From Chloroflexota bacterium (GTDB taxonomy: Bacteria; Chloroflexota; Limnocylindria; QHBO01): 6,822 nucleotides of DNA. Every line of letters begins with the position of its first letter. The first letter of the stretch is position 1. Made by a program: the position numbers and the translations under genes. Of the stretch, positions 1-5,488 are shown piece after piece. The stretch spans positions 1-6,822 of the forward strand of contig JAGXHP010000161.1 of assembly GCA_024636135.1 (NCBI GenBank), read 5' to 3'. Under the pieces are notes generated by a model. The model had not been told where the DNA came from. It saw only the letters and a program-made list of their open reading frames with translations, and ran no database searches.

Positions 1-714
1 ACCGAGGGCGGAGCGCAGCGCCGCGAGATCGATGCCGCCTCGCTCGTTCGACGGGATCGTCACCGTCTGGTAGCCGACCATCGTCGCGGTCGCGGGGTTC
101 GTGCCGTGGGCGCTGTCGGGCACCAGCACCTTCGTGCGCTGCTCTCCTTCGCCGCGCGACTGATGGTAGGCGCGCGTCATGAGCATGCCCGTCAGCTCCC
201 CGTGTGCGCCGGCGGCCGGCTGCAGGCTGATCGCCGGGAACCCGCTGATGTCCTTGAGCAGCTCACCCAGCAGCCACATGAGCTCGAGACTGCCCTGGCT
301 CAGGGCTTCCGGATCGAGCGGGTGCGACTCGGCCAAGCCCGGAAGGCGAGCGCTCCACTCGTTGACCTTCGGGTTGTACTTCATCGTGCAGGAGCCGAGC
401 GGGTAGAAGTTCAGGTCGATGGCCTGGTTGAGATGGGCCAGCCGGTTGAAGTGCCGCAGCATTTCGAGCTCGCTGACTTCCGGGAGTCGGGGCGCGGTGC
501 CGCGCCGCAGGCTCCGCGGGATCTCCGGTTGCCCTTCGGCCGCACGCAGCGCGGTGGCCGATGCGCTCGGGAAGCGCACAGCCCGTCGCTCGGCGCGCGA
601 GCGCTCGAAGATCAACGGCTCGACGATGGACCCCTCGTCACCGGCCACCGCGCCCGAGAACGCGGCGCCGCGTCCGGAGGTGTCGGGCCGCTCCGGGGCC
701 TCGGTGCTGGTCAT
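1..714 (-). CDS. gcvPB: Glycine dehydrogenase (decarboxylating) subunit 2, GcvPB (3' end outside window)
   Basis: This is the N-terminal 238 codons of the second half of the split glycine cleavage P-protein, a PLP enzyme. With GcvPA it decarboxylates glycine and transfers the aminomethyl group to the lipoyl arm of GcvH in the cytoplasm. The frame is open from the ATG to the window edge. Family signatures are visible: YPLGSCTMKYNP at residues 104-115, QPAAGAHGE at 165-173 and PDSAHGTNPATA at 199-210. The family is usually about 480-510 residues, so roughly half is missing, and the PLP-binding lysine should lie beyond the edge. The ATG overlaps the TGA of gcvPA in an ATGA, and no good ribosome binding site precedes it, so translation is probably coupled to gcvPA, giving equal subunit amounts. 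The first ~50 residues before the conserved part are less typical. Identity is seen directly from the motifs; the truncation is only the window boundary. Confidence 0.96.
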   Translation of the reverse strand, partial: MTSTEAPERPDTSGRGAAFSGAVAGDEGSIVEPLIFERSRAERRAVRFPSASATALRAAEGQPEIPRSLRRGTAPRLPEVSELEMLRHFNRLAHLNQAIDLNFYPLGSCTMKYNPKVNEWSARLPGLAESHPLDPEALSQGSLELMWLLGELLKDISGFPAISLQPAAGAHGELTGMLMTRAYHQSRGEGEQRTKVLVPDSAHGTNPATATMVGYQTVTIPSNERGGIDLAALRSALG

Positions 715-2048
715 TTCGTTGCCGCCAGGCCGGCCACCAACCGCCCGATGTCGTCGTCGGTGGTGAGCTCGGTGGTCGCCATCAGGATGGTGTCGGCCAG
801 CCGCGGATCATCGATGCCGAGGAGACGGCCCGCCAGGATTCCACCGTCAACGAGCGCCGCGTGGCGCCGCTCTGCGTCCGGCAGGCGCATGGCCACCTCG
901 TTGAAGTACACGCCGCCGAAGCGACGCTTGGCCAGGCCGGCCGACTCGAGCGCCCCGACCAGGTGCCGCGCCTGGTGCACCGAGAGCTCGGCGACCTCGC
1001 GCAGGCCGGTTGGCCCGACGCTGGTCAGGTAGGCCGTCGCGGCCAGGGCCATGAGCGCCTGGTTGGTGCAGATGTTGCTCGCCGCCTTCTCACGCCGAAT
1101 GTGCTGCTCACGGGCCTGGAGCGTCAGCACGTATCCCCGCCTCCCCGATCCGTCGCGCGTCGCCCCGACCAGGCGCCCCGGCATCTGGCGAACCGACGCC
1201 ATGCGTGCCGCCATCAGGCCGACGTAGGGCCCGCCGAAGCTCATCGGCACGCCGAGCGGCTGGCCTTCGGCCGTCACGATATCCGCGCCGTAGTCTCCCG
1301 GCGCCTCGAGCACGGCCAGCGACGTCGGCTCGACGACGGCCACGAACTGCGCCCGGCTGGCGTGGGCCGCCTCAGCGAGCTCCGCCATCGGCTCGAGCTG
1401 ACCGAAGTAGTTGGGCTGCGCCGCGATGAGACACGCGATCGACCCGAGGGCGGCGATTCCGGCGGGATCGGTCGTGCCCTCGCCATCGTCCCCCAGGTCG
1501 ACGGGAACGGTCACGACCTCGATCCCCGGCCCGGAGCAGTACGTCTCGAGCACCCGCCGGTAGTCGGGGTTCACGCTCTCCGAGACGGCAACTCGATCGC
1601 GGCGGGTGAGGCGGCAGGCCATGAGGGCCGCTTCCGCGGTCGCCGTGGCGCCGTCGTAATGGGACGCGGTGGCCACCTCCATGCCGGTGAGCTCACAGAT
1701 CAGCGACTGGAACTCATAGATGCTCTGGAGGGTCCCCTGGCTGACCTCGGGCTGGTACGGCGTGTAGGCCGTGGCGAACTCAGGCCGGCCGATGACCTCG
1801 CCCACCACGGCAGGGATCAGGTGTCGATACACGCCGGCGCCCAGGAAGCTCACCTCCGGGATCCGGTTCCGCCCGGCCAGGCGCGCAAGCTCGGCACGGA
1901 CCTCCTGTTCCACGAGCGGCGGGGGCACCTCCCACTCCGATGCGCGGACTGAACCCGGGATATCGGCGAACAGGTCGTCGACCGACTCGACGCCGATGGC
2001 ATCGAGCATCACCCGGCGATCGGCGTCGGTGTGGGGCGAATAGCTCAT
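711..2048 (-). CDS. gcvPA: Glycine dehydrogenase (decarboxylating) subunit 1, GcvPA
   Basis: First half of the split P-protein (445 residues, normal for GcvPA), which pairs with GcvPB to form the glycine decarboxylase. Diagnostic stretches are AYTPYQPEVSQGTLQ at residues 94-108, ASHYDGATATAEA at 128-140 and the C-terminal-half motif REQHIRREKAASNICTNQ at 313-330. Like other GcvPA proteins it carries the fold of PLP type I enzymes but not the PLP lysine, which sits in GcvPB. I chose the ATG at 2048 because MSYSPHTDADRR matches the usual GcvPA beginning. The frame stays open to an upstream ATG at 2090, which would add 14 Arg/Pro-rich residues and overlap gcvH by about 30 bases. No clear Shine-Dalgarno precedes 2048; gcvH ends 10 bases upstream, so coupling is likely. 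The stop overlaps the gcvPB start. No damage or missing motif was seen. Confidence 0.97.
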   Translation of the reverse strand: MSYSPHTDADRRVMLDAIGVESVDDLFADIPGSVRASEWEVPPPLVEQEVRAELARLAGRNRIPEVSFLGAGVYRHLIPAVVGEVIGRPEFATAYTPYQPEVSQGTLQSIYEFQSLICELTGMEVATASHYDGATATAEAALMACRLTRRDRVAVSESVNPDYRRVLETYCSGPGIEVVTVPVDLGDDGEGTTDPAGIAALGSIACLIAAQPNYFGQLEPMAELAEAAHASRAQFVAVVEPTSLAVLEAPGDYGADIVTAEGQPLGVPMSFGGPYVGLMAARMASVRQMPGRLVGATRDGSGRRGYVLTLQAREQHIRREKAASNICTNQALMALAATAYLTSVGPTGLREVAELSVHQARHLVGALESAGLAKRRFGGVYFNEVAMRLPDAERRHAALVDGGILAGRLLGIDDPRLADTILMATTELTTDDDIGRLVAGLAATK

Positions 2049-2058
2049 CCGGGGGCGC

Positions 2059-2436
2059 TCAGGTGGTCTCTTCCGCGTACGCTGCGGCATCCATCAGCGC
2101 ATCGAGCTGATCGGTGTCGGCGAGCTCGACGCGTGCGATCCAGCCCTCGCCGTAGGCGTCGGCGTTCAGCAGCTCGGGGGTCTCTCGCAGGGCGTCGTTG
2201 GTCTCCAGCACCTCGCCGGAGATCGGCGAGTAGAGGTCGCTCACCGCCTTGACGCTTTCGACCACCCCGAAGGCGGCGAACTGCGTGAGCGTGGTCCCGA
2301 CCTCGGGAAGCTCGACGAACACGATATCGCCGAGCTCATCGGCGGCAAAGCTGGTGATGCCGATGGTGGCACGCGATCCGTCGACGCGGACCCACTCGTG
2401 CTCCCGCGAGTACCGCAGGTCGTCGGGGTAGGCCAT
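2059..2436 (-). CDS. gcvH: Glycine cleavage system H protein (lipoyl carrier)
   Basis: Lipoyl carrier of the glycine cleavage complex (125 residues, the usual size). It shuttles the aminomethyl group from the P-protein to GcvT and electrons to dihydrolipoamide dehydrogenase. The lipoylated lysine is K63 in ESVKAVSDLYSPISGEV (residues 60-76), which is the classic H-protein signature. The N-terminus YSREHEWVRVDG and the segment ITSFAADELGDIVFVELPEVG are also typical. It lies 40 bases after gcvT and 10 bases before gcvPA, in the middle of the operon. The ATG at 2436 is preceded by a strong GAGGAGG at a rather long distance of 12 bases. Lipoylation needs LipA/LipB or LplA, which are not in the window. 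Confidence 0.97.
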   Translation of the reverse strand: MAYPDDLRYSREHEWVRVDGSRATIGITSFAADELGDIVFVELPEVGTTLTQFAAFGVVESVKAVSDLYSPISGEVLETNDALRETPELLNADAYGEGWIARVELADTDQLDALMDAAAYAEETT

Positions 2437-2448
2437 GGGCGAGTCATT

Positions 2449-2455
2449 CCTCCTC
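2449..2455 (-). promoter_or_regulatory. Ribosome binding site of gcvH, with a decoy ATG after it
   Basis: The minus strand reads GAGGAGG here, the strongest Shine-Dalgarno of the window, 12 bases before the gcvH ATG at 2436. An out-of-frame ATG at 2447 follows it after a single base, too close for normal initiation. The 2436 start is chosen because the frame from it gives the entire H-protein beginning at its usual N-terminus. It is the only gene gap inside the gcv genes long enough (40 bases) to hold an independent strong site, fitting a need for more H protein than the other subunits (inference). Confidence 0.65.
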
Positions 2456-2476
2456 GAGTGAGTGGCGCGCGAGGGG

Positions 2477-3598
2477 CTAGCCGCGGGGGCGCCGGTAGAA
2501 CGGCAACTTTACCTGCTCCGCCCGATACGGGCGCTCGCGAACCACGACCTCGAAGGCGTTCCCGACGCCGGCGAGCTCGGCCGGCACCAGGGCCATCGCG
2601 ATCTTCTCCCCCAGCGTCGGTGACAGCGTCCCGCTCGTGACCCGTCCCACGTCCGAGCCGTCGGCGCGGACCGCATAGCCGCTGCGCGGGATGGCGTTCT
2701 CAATCATGCGCAAGCCGATGAGCTTGCGCTCGGGACCGGTGTGCTGAACTGCGGCCAGGACCGATCGACCGACGAAGTCACCCTTCTCGAGCTTGACCAC
2801 TCGACCGAGGTTGACCTCGTAGGGGTTCGTCTCGCGGCTGAGCTCGTTCCCGTACAGGGGCATGCCGGCCTCGAGTCGGAGCGTGTCGCGCGCGCCGAGA
2901 CCGCAGGGCCGGAGACCGTGGCGCTCGCCCGCCGTGGCAAGCGCATCCCACAGCTCGCGGGCCTTCGCGGCATCGCAGAACAGCTCGAACCCGTCCTCAC
3001 CGGTGTACCCGGTGCGTGCGACGAGGCACGCGATCCCGGCCACCTCGCCATCGGCCGACCGGTAGTTGGCGATGGCATCGAGGTCGAGGTCGGTCAGCTC
3101 CGCCAGCAGGGCAGCGCTGTGCGGGCCCTGCGGTGCGATGAGGGCCGTGGCATCACTGCGGTCGGCGACGGTGACACCGAAGTCGCCACGCGAAAGCAGG
3201 CCCGCGAGCTGGTCCACGACCGCCGCTCGGTTCGACGCATTGCAGACCACGAGGAACTCGTGGGTCGCCCGCCGGTAGACGATGAGGTCGTCGATGATCC
3301 CGCCATCGGCATCGCAGGCCATCGAGTATTGAGCCTGCCCGTGTTCGAGCGCCCCGGGGTCGCTGACGAGCGCATGGCGCAGGAATGCCACTGCCTCGTC
3401 ACCGCGCACCTCGAGCTCACCCATGTGCGACAGGTCGAACAGGCCGACCGCGCTGCGAACCACGCGGTGCTCCTCGATGATCGATGAGTACTGCACCGGC
3501 ATCTCGTAGCCGGCGAACGGCACGAGCCGCGCGCCGAGCTCGCGATGGTGGTCGTGGAGCGGGGTGCGCTTCAGCTCCATGGGCTCGCCGTCGGTCAT
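2477..3598 (-). CDS. gcvT: Aminomethyltransferase (glycine cleavage T protein)
   Basis: T protein of the glycine cleavage system (373 residues, normal length). It moves the methylene group from aminomethyl-lipoyl-GcvH to tetrahydrofolate, giving 5,10-methylene-THF and ammonia. Family stretches appear in order: GLFDLSHMGELEVRGDEA (residues 52-69), GGIIDDLIVYR (99-109, carrying the catalytic aspartate of the IDD motif), ARTGYTGEDGFELF (194-207), LGARDTLRLEAGMPLYGNEL (234-253), NPYEVNLGRVVKLEKGDFVG (258-277) and VTSGTLSPTLGEKIAMALV (320-338). The ATG at 3598 is supported by GGAGG seven bases upstream and by its ATGA overlap with the end of the NUDIX gene. The frame is open further upstream to 3709, but that part lies inside the NUDIX gene and is not T-protein-like. 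A second ATG six codons in (MELKRTPL) is a possible minor start. The order gcvT-gcvH-gcvPA-gcvPB is a common arrangement. Confidence 0.97.
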   Translation of the reverse strand: MTDGEPMELKRTPLHDHHRELGARLVPFAGYEMPVQYSSIIEEHRVVRSAVGLFDLSHMGELEVRGDEAVAFLRHALVSDPGALEHGQAQYSMACDADGGIIDDLIVYRRATHEFLVVCNASNRAAVVDQLAGLLSRGDFGVTVADRSDATALIAPQGPHSAALLAELTDLDLDAIANYRSADGEVAGIACLVARTGYTGEDGFELFCDAAKARELWDALATAGERHGLRPCGLGARDTLRLEAGMPLYGNELSRETNPYEVNLGRVVKLEKGDFVGRSVLAAVQHTGPERKLIGLRMIENAIPRSGYAVRADGSDVGRVTSGTLSPTLGEKIAMALVPAELAGVGNAFEVVVRERPYRAEQVKLPFYRRPRG

Positions 3599-4047
3599 GC
3601 GCTCGCCTCCGTGACGTCCGCTGCAGCCAGCATCGCCAGCGCGCGCTCGAGGACCGATCGCTCGGTCGCATGGGTCAACAGCGAGAGCGCCTCGGCACCC
3701 GATGCCCACCGCACGTCATCGAACTCCGCGTCGTGGAGCTCGATGCCGCCCCCGGTCGGGCGCATGAGAAAGAAGTGCACCGTCTTGTTGAACCGCGTCG
3801 ATCCACGGACGAAGACGTAGCGGATCGAGGTGATCGGAGCCTCGATGGCGACATCGAGCCCGGTCTCCTCGCGCGTCTCGCGCAGGGCTGTCTCCTCCAG
3901 GGTTTCTCCGGCGTCCGGTGTTCCCTTCGGCAGCGCCCACAGCAGTGGCCGGCGGCGATGTACGATCACGACTTCCGGGCCAAGGTCCCCGATGCGGTGG
4001 ACGACGCCGCCGGACGACGTGGCGCGCGCGTTGCGCAGGCCCGGCAC
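3595..4047 (-). CDS. NUDIX hydrolase, MutT/Ap4A-hydrolase-like
   Basis: A 150-residue NUDIX hydrolase, which should cleave a nucleoside diphosphate linked to another group with Mg2+. The Nudix box is complete at residues 42-64: G42, five residues, E48, seven residues, then R56-E57, E60-E61 and G63. One usually hydrophobic place, after the RE pair, is a threonine. The domain begins with ATSSGGVVHR (9-18); WALPKGTPDAGE leads into the box, and KTVHFFLM (88-95) resembles the Ap4A/Ap6A hydrolase type, so a dinucleoside polyphosphate is a reasonable substrate guess. The substrate cannot be read from sequence. I chose the GTG at 4047, just before the conserved domain. The same frame is open to an ATG at 4350, but that adds 101 Arg/Pro-rich residues with only about 67% G+C at third positions, unlike a gene here. 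No Shine-Dalgarno precedes the GTG. Its TGA overlaps the gcvT ATG, so it is co-translated with the glycine cleavage genes. Confidence 0.85.
   Translation of the reverse strand: MPGLRNARATSSGGVVHRIGDLGPEVVIVHRRRPLLWALPKGTPDAGETLEETALRETREETGLDVAIEAPITSIRYVFVRGSTRFNKTVHFFLMRPTGGGIELHDAEFDDVRWASGAEALSLLTHATERSVLERALAMLAAADVTEASA
3606..3610 (-). promoter_or_regulatory. Ribosome binding site of gcvT
   Basis: The minus strand reads GGAGG seven bases before the ATG at 3598, an ideal Shine-Dalgarno distance. It lies inside the last codons of the NUDIX gene and decides the gcvT start against the longer open frame that runs up to 3709. Confidence 0.75.
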
Positions 4048-4055
4048 CTGGACGA

Positions 4056-4334
4056 CTAGGAGCGTCGGGCGCGCGGGACCCCGTACGGGAGCGCGGGACG
4101 GCGTGCCGGCAGGCGCGTGGCGCGCCCGACGGCCGGGAACCGGAATCGGCTCGTCTGCGAGCGCAGCGAGCGGACGGTCGCTGCGGAGACCAGGGCGCGG
4201 CGCGGACGATGGTAGACGGTCGTTGCCGCGGACAGGCCGAGCCGGGGCCGGTGCGCGCTGCGGCGCCCGACGCCGAAATCGATGGATGGATGGGCGACGA
4301 AGCGGGCCACCAGACTCACGCGCATGCGCGGCAT
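4056..4334 (-). CDS. Small, strongly basic hypothetical protein (92 or 89 residues)
   Basis: I do not recognise this protein. The frame runs from ATG 4334 (92 residues) or ATG 4325 (89 residues, MRVSLVARFVAHPSIDFG...) to a TAG at 4056, eight bases before the NUDIX GTG. By hand count, G+C is about 74, 67 and 87% at codon positions 1, 2 and 3, which is the pattern expected for a high-GC gene; the overlapping NUDIX-frame extension gives only about 67% at position 3. Against it, the protein is very Arg-rich, has no visible domain, signal or membrane segment, and looks of low complexity, so it may be chance or a decayed gene. The ATG at 4325 falls seven bases after a TACAAT box, suggesting leaderless translation, and its end could couple translation to the NUDIX gene, which lacks its own ribosome binding site. 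If it is not a gene, this stretch is a long untranslated leader of about 280 bases. Confidence 0.35.
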   Translation of the reverse strand: MPRMRVSLVARFVAHPSIDFGVGRRSAHRPRLGLSAATTVYHRPRRALVSAATVRSLRSQTSRFRFPAVGRATRLPARRPALPYGVPRARRS

Positions 4335-4360
4335 TGTACGCCCCCGCCATGGGGGCGCAA
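4333..4360 (-). promoter_or_regulatory. Sigma-70-like promoter for the NUDIX-gcv operon
   Basis: The minus strand shows TTGCGC (4360-4355), a 16-base spacer and TACAAT (4338-4333). The -35 box starts four bases after the stop of the membrane protein gene, in the only intergenic space that separates the two gene blocks. Seven bases separate the -10 box from the ATG at 4325, so transcription would begin at or next to that codon, giving a leaderless mRNA. An AT-rich hexamer in such GC-rich DNA is unusual, which helps the call. It is a motif match only. Confidence 0.45.
4339..4357. repeat. Perfect 7-bp inverted repeat in the promoter spacer
   Basis: CGCCCCC (4339-4345) and GGGGGCG (4351-4357) are exact inverted copies around five bases. 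They occupy nearly the whole interval between the putative -35 and -10 boxes, and the outer bases touch the -35. It could be a repressor operator. As RNA it would form a strong GC hairpin just after the stop of the membrane protein gene, but no U-run follows on either strand, so it is not a standard intrinsic terminator. It might still slow or stabilise the end of the upstream transcript. Confidence 0.45.
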
Positions 4361-4364
4361 GGGA

Positions 4365-5474
4365 TCAGGGCGCCGGCAACCCACGATCGAGGGCCACGAT
4401 CTCGACGGCGGCCGCGTCGCGGGACGCGGGATCCGCAAACGTCAGGATCACGTCGGCGCCTTCCCCCCGGACATTGAGCGCCGACCAGCGGCGGAATCCC
4501 ATGAACGCGTCACCGACCCGCACGGCAAGCTCCGATGGGCTCTCGATCGGCCAGATCAGCGAGCCGGTCGGACCGTGCACCACGAGCCGCTCGCCTTCGG
4601 AGCCATGCTCCTTGACCGCGGACTCCACCACGCCGCGGATCTCGCCCAGCGCCGCGCCCCAGTACCGCCAGCGAAGCCGCGCCGCCTCCTCAACGTTCAT
4701 CCATTGCAGCCGCGCCGGGGTTCCCGCCAGGCGCACCGGACCGCGCGGCGTGGGCAGCTCTCCGTACACGGCCAGCGCGACCGGCGTGCGTCCTCGCGCA
4801 CCCGTCCCACCACCGCCGATGCGCAGGATCGGCTGCCGCACCAGGGCGCCCGCCAACAGCAGCAGGGCCACCGCGCCCAGCAGGACCGCTCCGAGGTACG
4901 ACGGCTCGCGCCACGGCGTCGCGAACTCGAACGCGATAAAGCGCGACTCCCCGAAGGTGACCGCGGGGTGCCGCGCCGCAGGGTCCCAGTCCGCCAGCAG
5001 AGCGCGCATGCTGAACGCGTCCTCGGTGATCGAGCCGTCCATGCGCATCTGCGCTCCCGGCGTGTCGAAGCCGGCGATCGATCCCCTGGCGCGCACGACG
5101 ACCGCCCGGTCGGGGTCGGCCGGGTCTGCCACCAGGTAGTACGTCCGCTCGACGGTGGACGACTCCGGTCCGGAGAACACCTCCACCCCCGTCGCGTGCG
5201 GACCGTCGACGAGGACCGCATCGAACACGACCCACAGCCCGGAAGCCACGAGGCCCGCTTCGAGCTCGCTGACCGTGACCGGGATCGGCTCCGGTCGCAG
5301 CTCGTAGGCTGCAGCCGTGGAGGTCGCATTCGCCACGGCCAGGCCGCCAATGGCAAGGCCGATGATCAGCGCTGCGGGAAGCCGGCCAAGCCCGATGCGC
5401 TCGAGCGCCCCCGCGAAGGCGCGATTCAGCAGGTGACCGGGATAGCCGATGATGGCCAGCAGACGGTGACGCAC
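4365..5474 (-). CDS. Membrane protein of unknown function with two predicted membrane segments
   Basis: I do not recognise the family. The 369-residue product has a short N-terminal arm, a hydrophobic segment at about residues 32-56 (ending ANATSTAAA), a region of about 135 residues (57-192) without hydrophobic runs, a second clear membrane helix at 193-214 (LGAVLLGAVALLLLAGAL), and a C-terminal region of about 155 residues starting with a Gly/Arg-rich link. By the positive-inside rule both ends would be cytoplasmic and the middle domain outside. The C-terminal part (HGPTGSLIWPIESPSELAVRVGD) resembles a soluble beta-rich domain but has no motif I can name. The first segment could also be read as a long signal anchor. 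The start is a GTG, 14 bases after the glycosyltransferase stop, with no clear Shine-Dalgarno; there is no ATG in frame nearby, so the exact start is uncertain. Spacing suggests one transcript with menG and the glycosyltransferase. Confidence 0.82.
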   Translation of the reverse strand: MRHRLLAIIGYPGHLLNRAFAGALERIGLGRLPAALIIGLAIGGLAVANATSTAAAYELRPEPIPVTVSELEAGLVASGLWVVFDAVLVDGPHATGVEVFSGPESSTVERTYYLVADPADPDRAVVVRARGSIAGFDTPGAQMRMDGSITEDAFSMRALLADWDPAARHPAVTFGESRFIAFEFATPWREPSYLGAVLLGAVALLLLAGALVRQPILRIGGGGTGARGRTPVALAVYGELPTPRGPVRLAGTPARLQWMNVEEAARLRWRYWGAALGEIRGVVESAVKEHGSEGERLVVHGPTGSLIWPIESPSELAVRVGDAFMGFRRWSALNVRGEGADVILTFADPASRDAAAVEIVALDRGLPAP

Positions 5475-5488
5475 CGCGGCACGATATC

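Noticed and set aside
561..1952. Long plus-strand open frame (463 codons) opposite gcvPA
   Set aside because: It is the antisense shadow of a fully supported gcvPA. The product is Arg/His-rich without any motif, as expected opposite a high-GC gene with few stops.
2049..2090. Longer gcvPA starting at the ATG at 2090
   Set aside because: It would overlap gcvH by about 30 bases and add an Arg/Pro-rich tail before the usual GcvPA N-terminus, with no better ribosome binding site.
4278..4292. Short GATG/GGAT tandem repeat
   Set aside because: Only about three imperfect four-base units inside a putative coding frame; too short to mean anything.
4048..4330. Possible glycine riboswitch or other structured leader before NUDIX-gcvT
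   Set aside because: I read the minus strand through and found no glycine-aptamer core or tandem arrangement; the region fits a short coding frame better. A covariance search would be decisive.
4339..4357. Intrinsic terminator after the membrane protein gene
   Set aside because: The hairpin is strong but no run of T follows on either strand; the minus strand continues into TACAAT and then GC-rich sequence. I list it as an inverted repeat instead.
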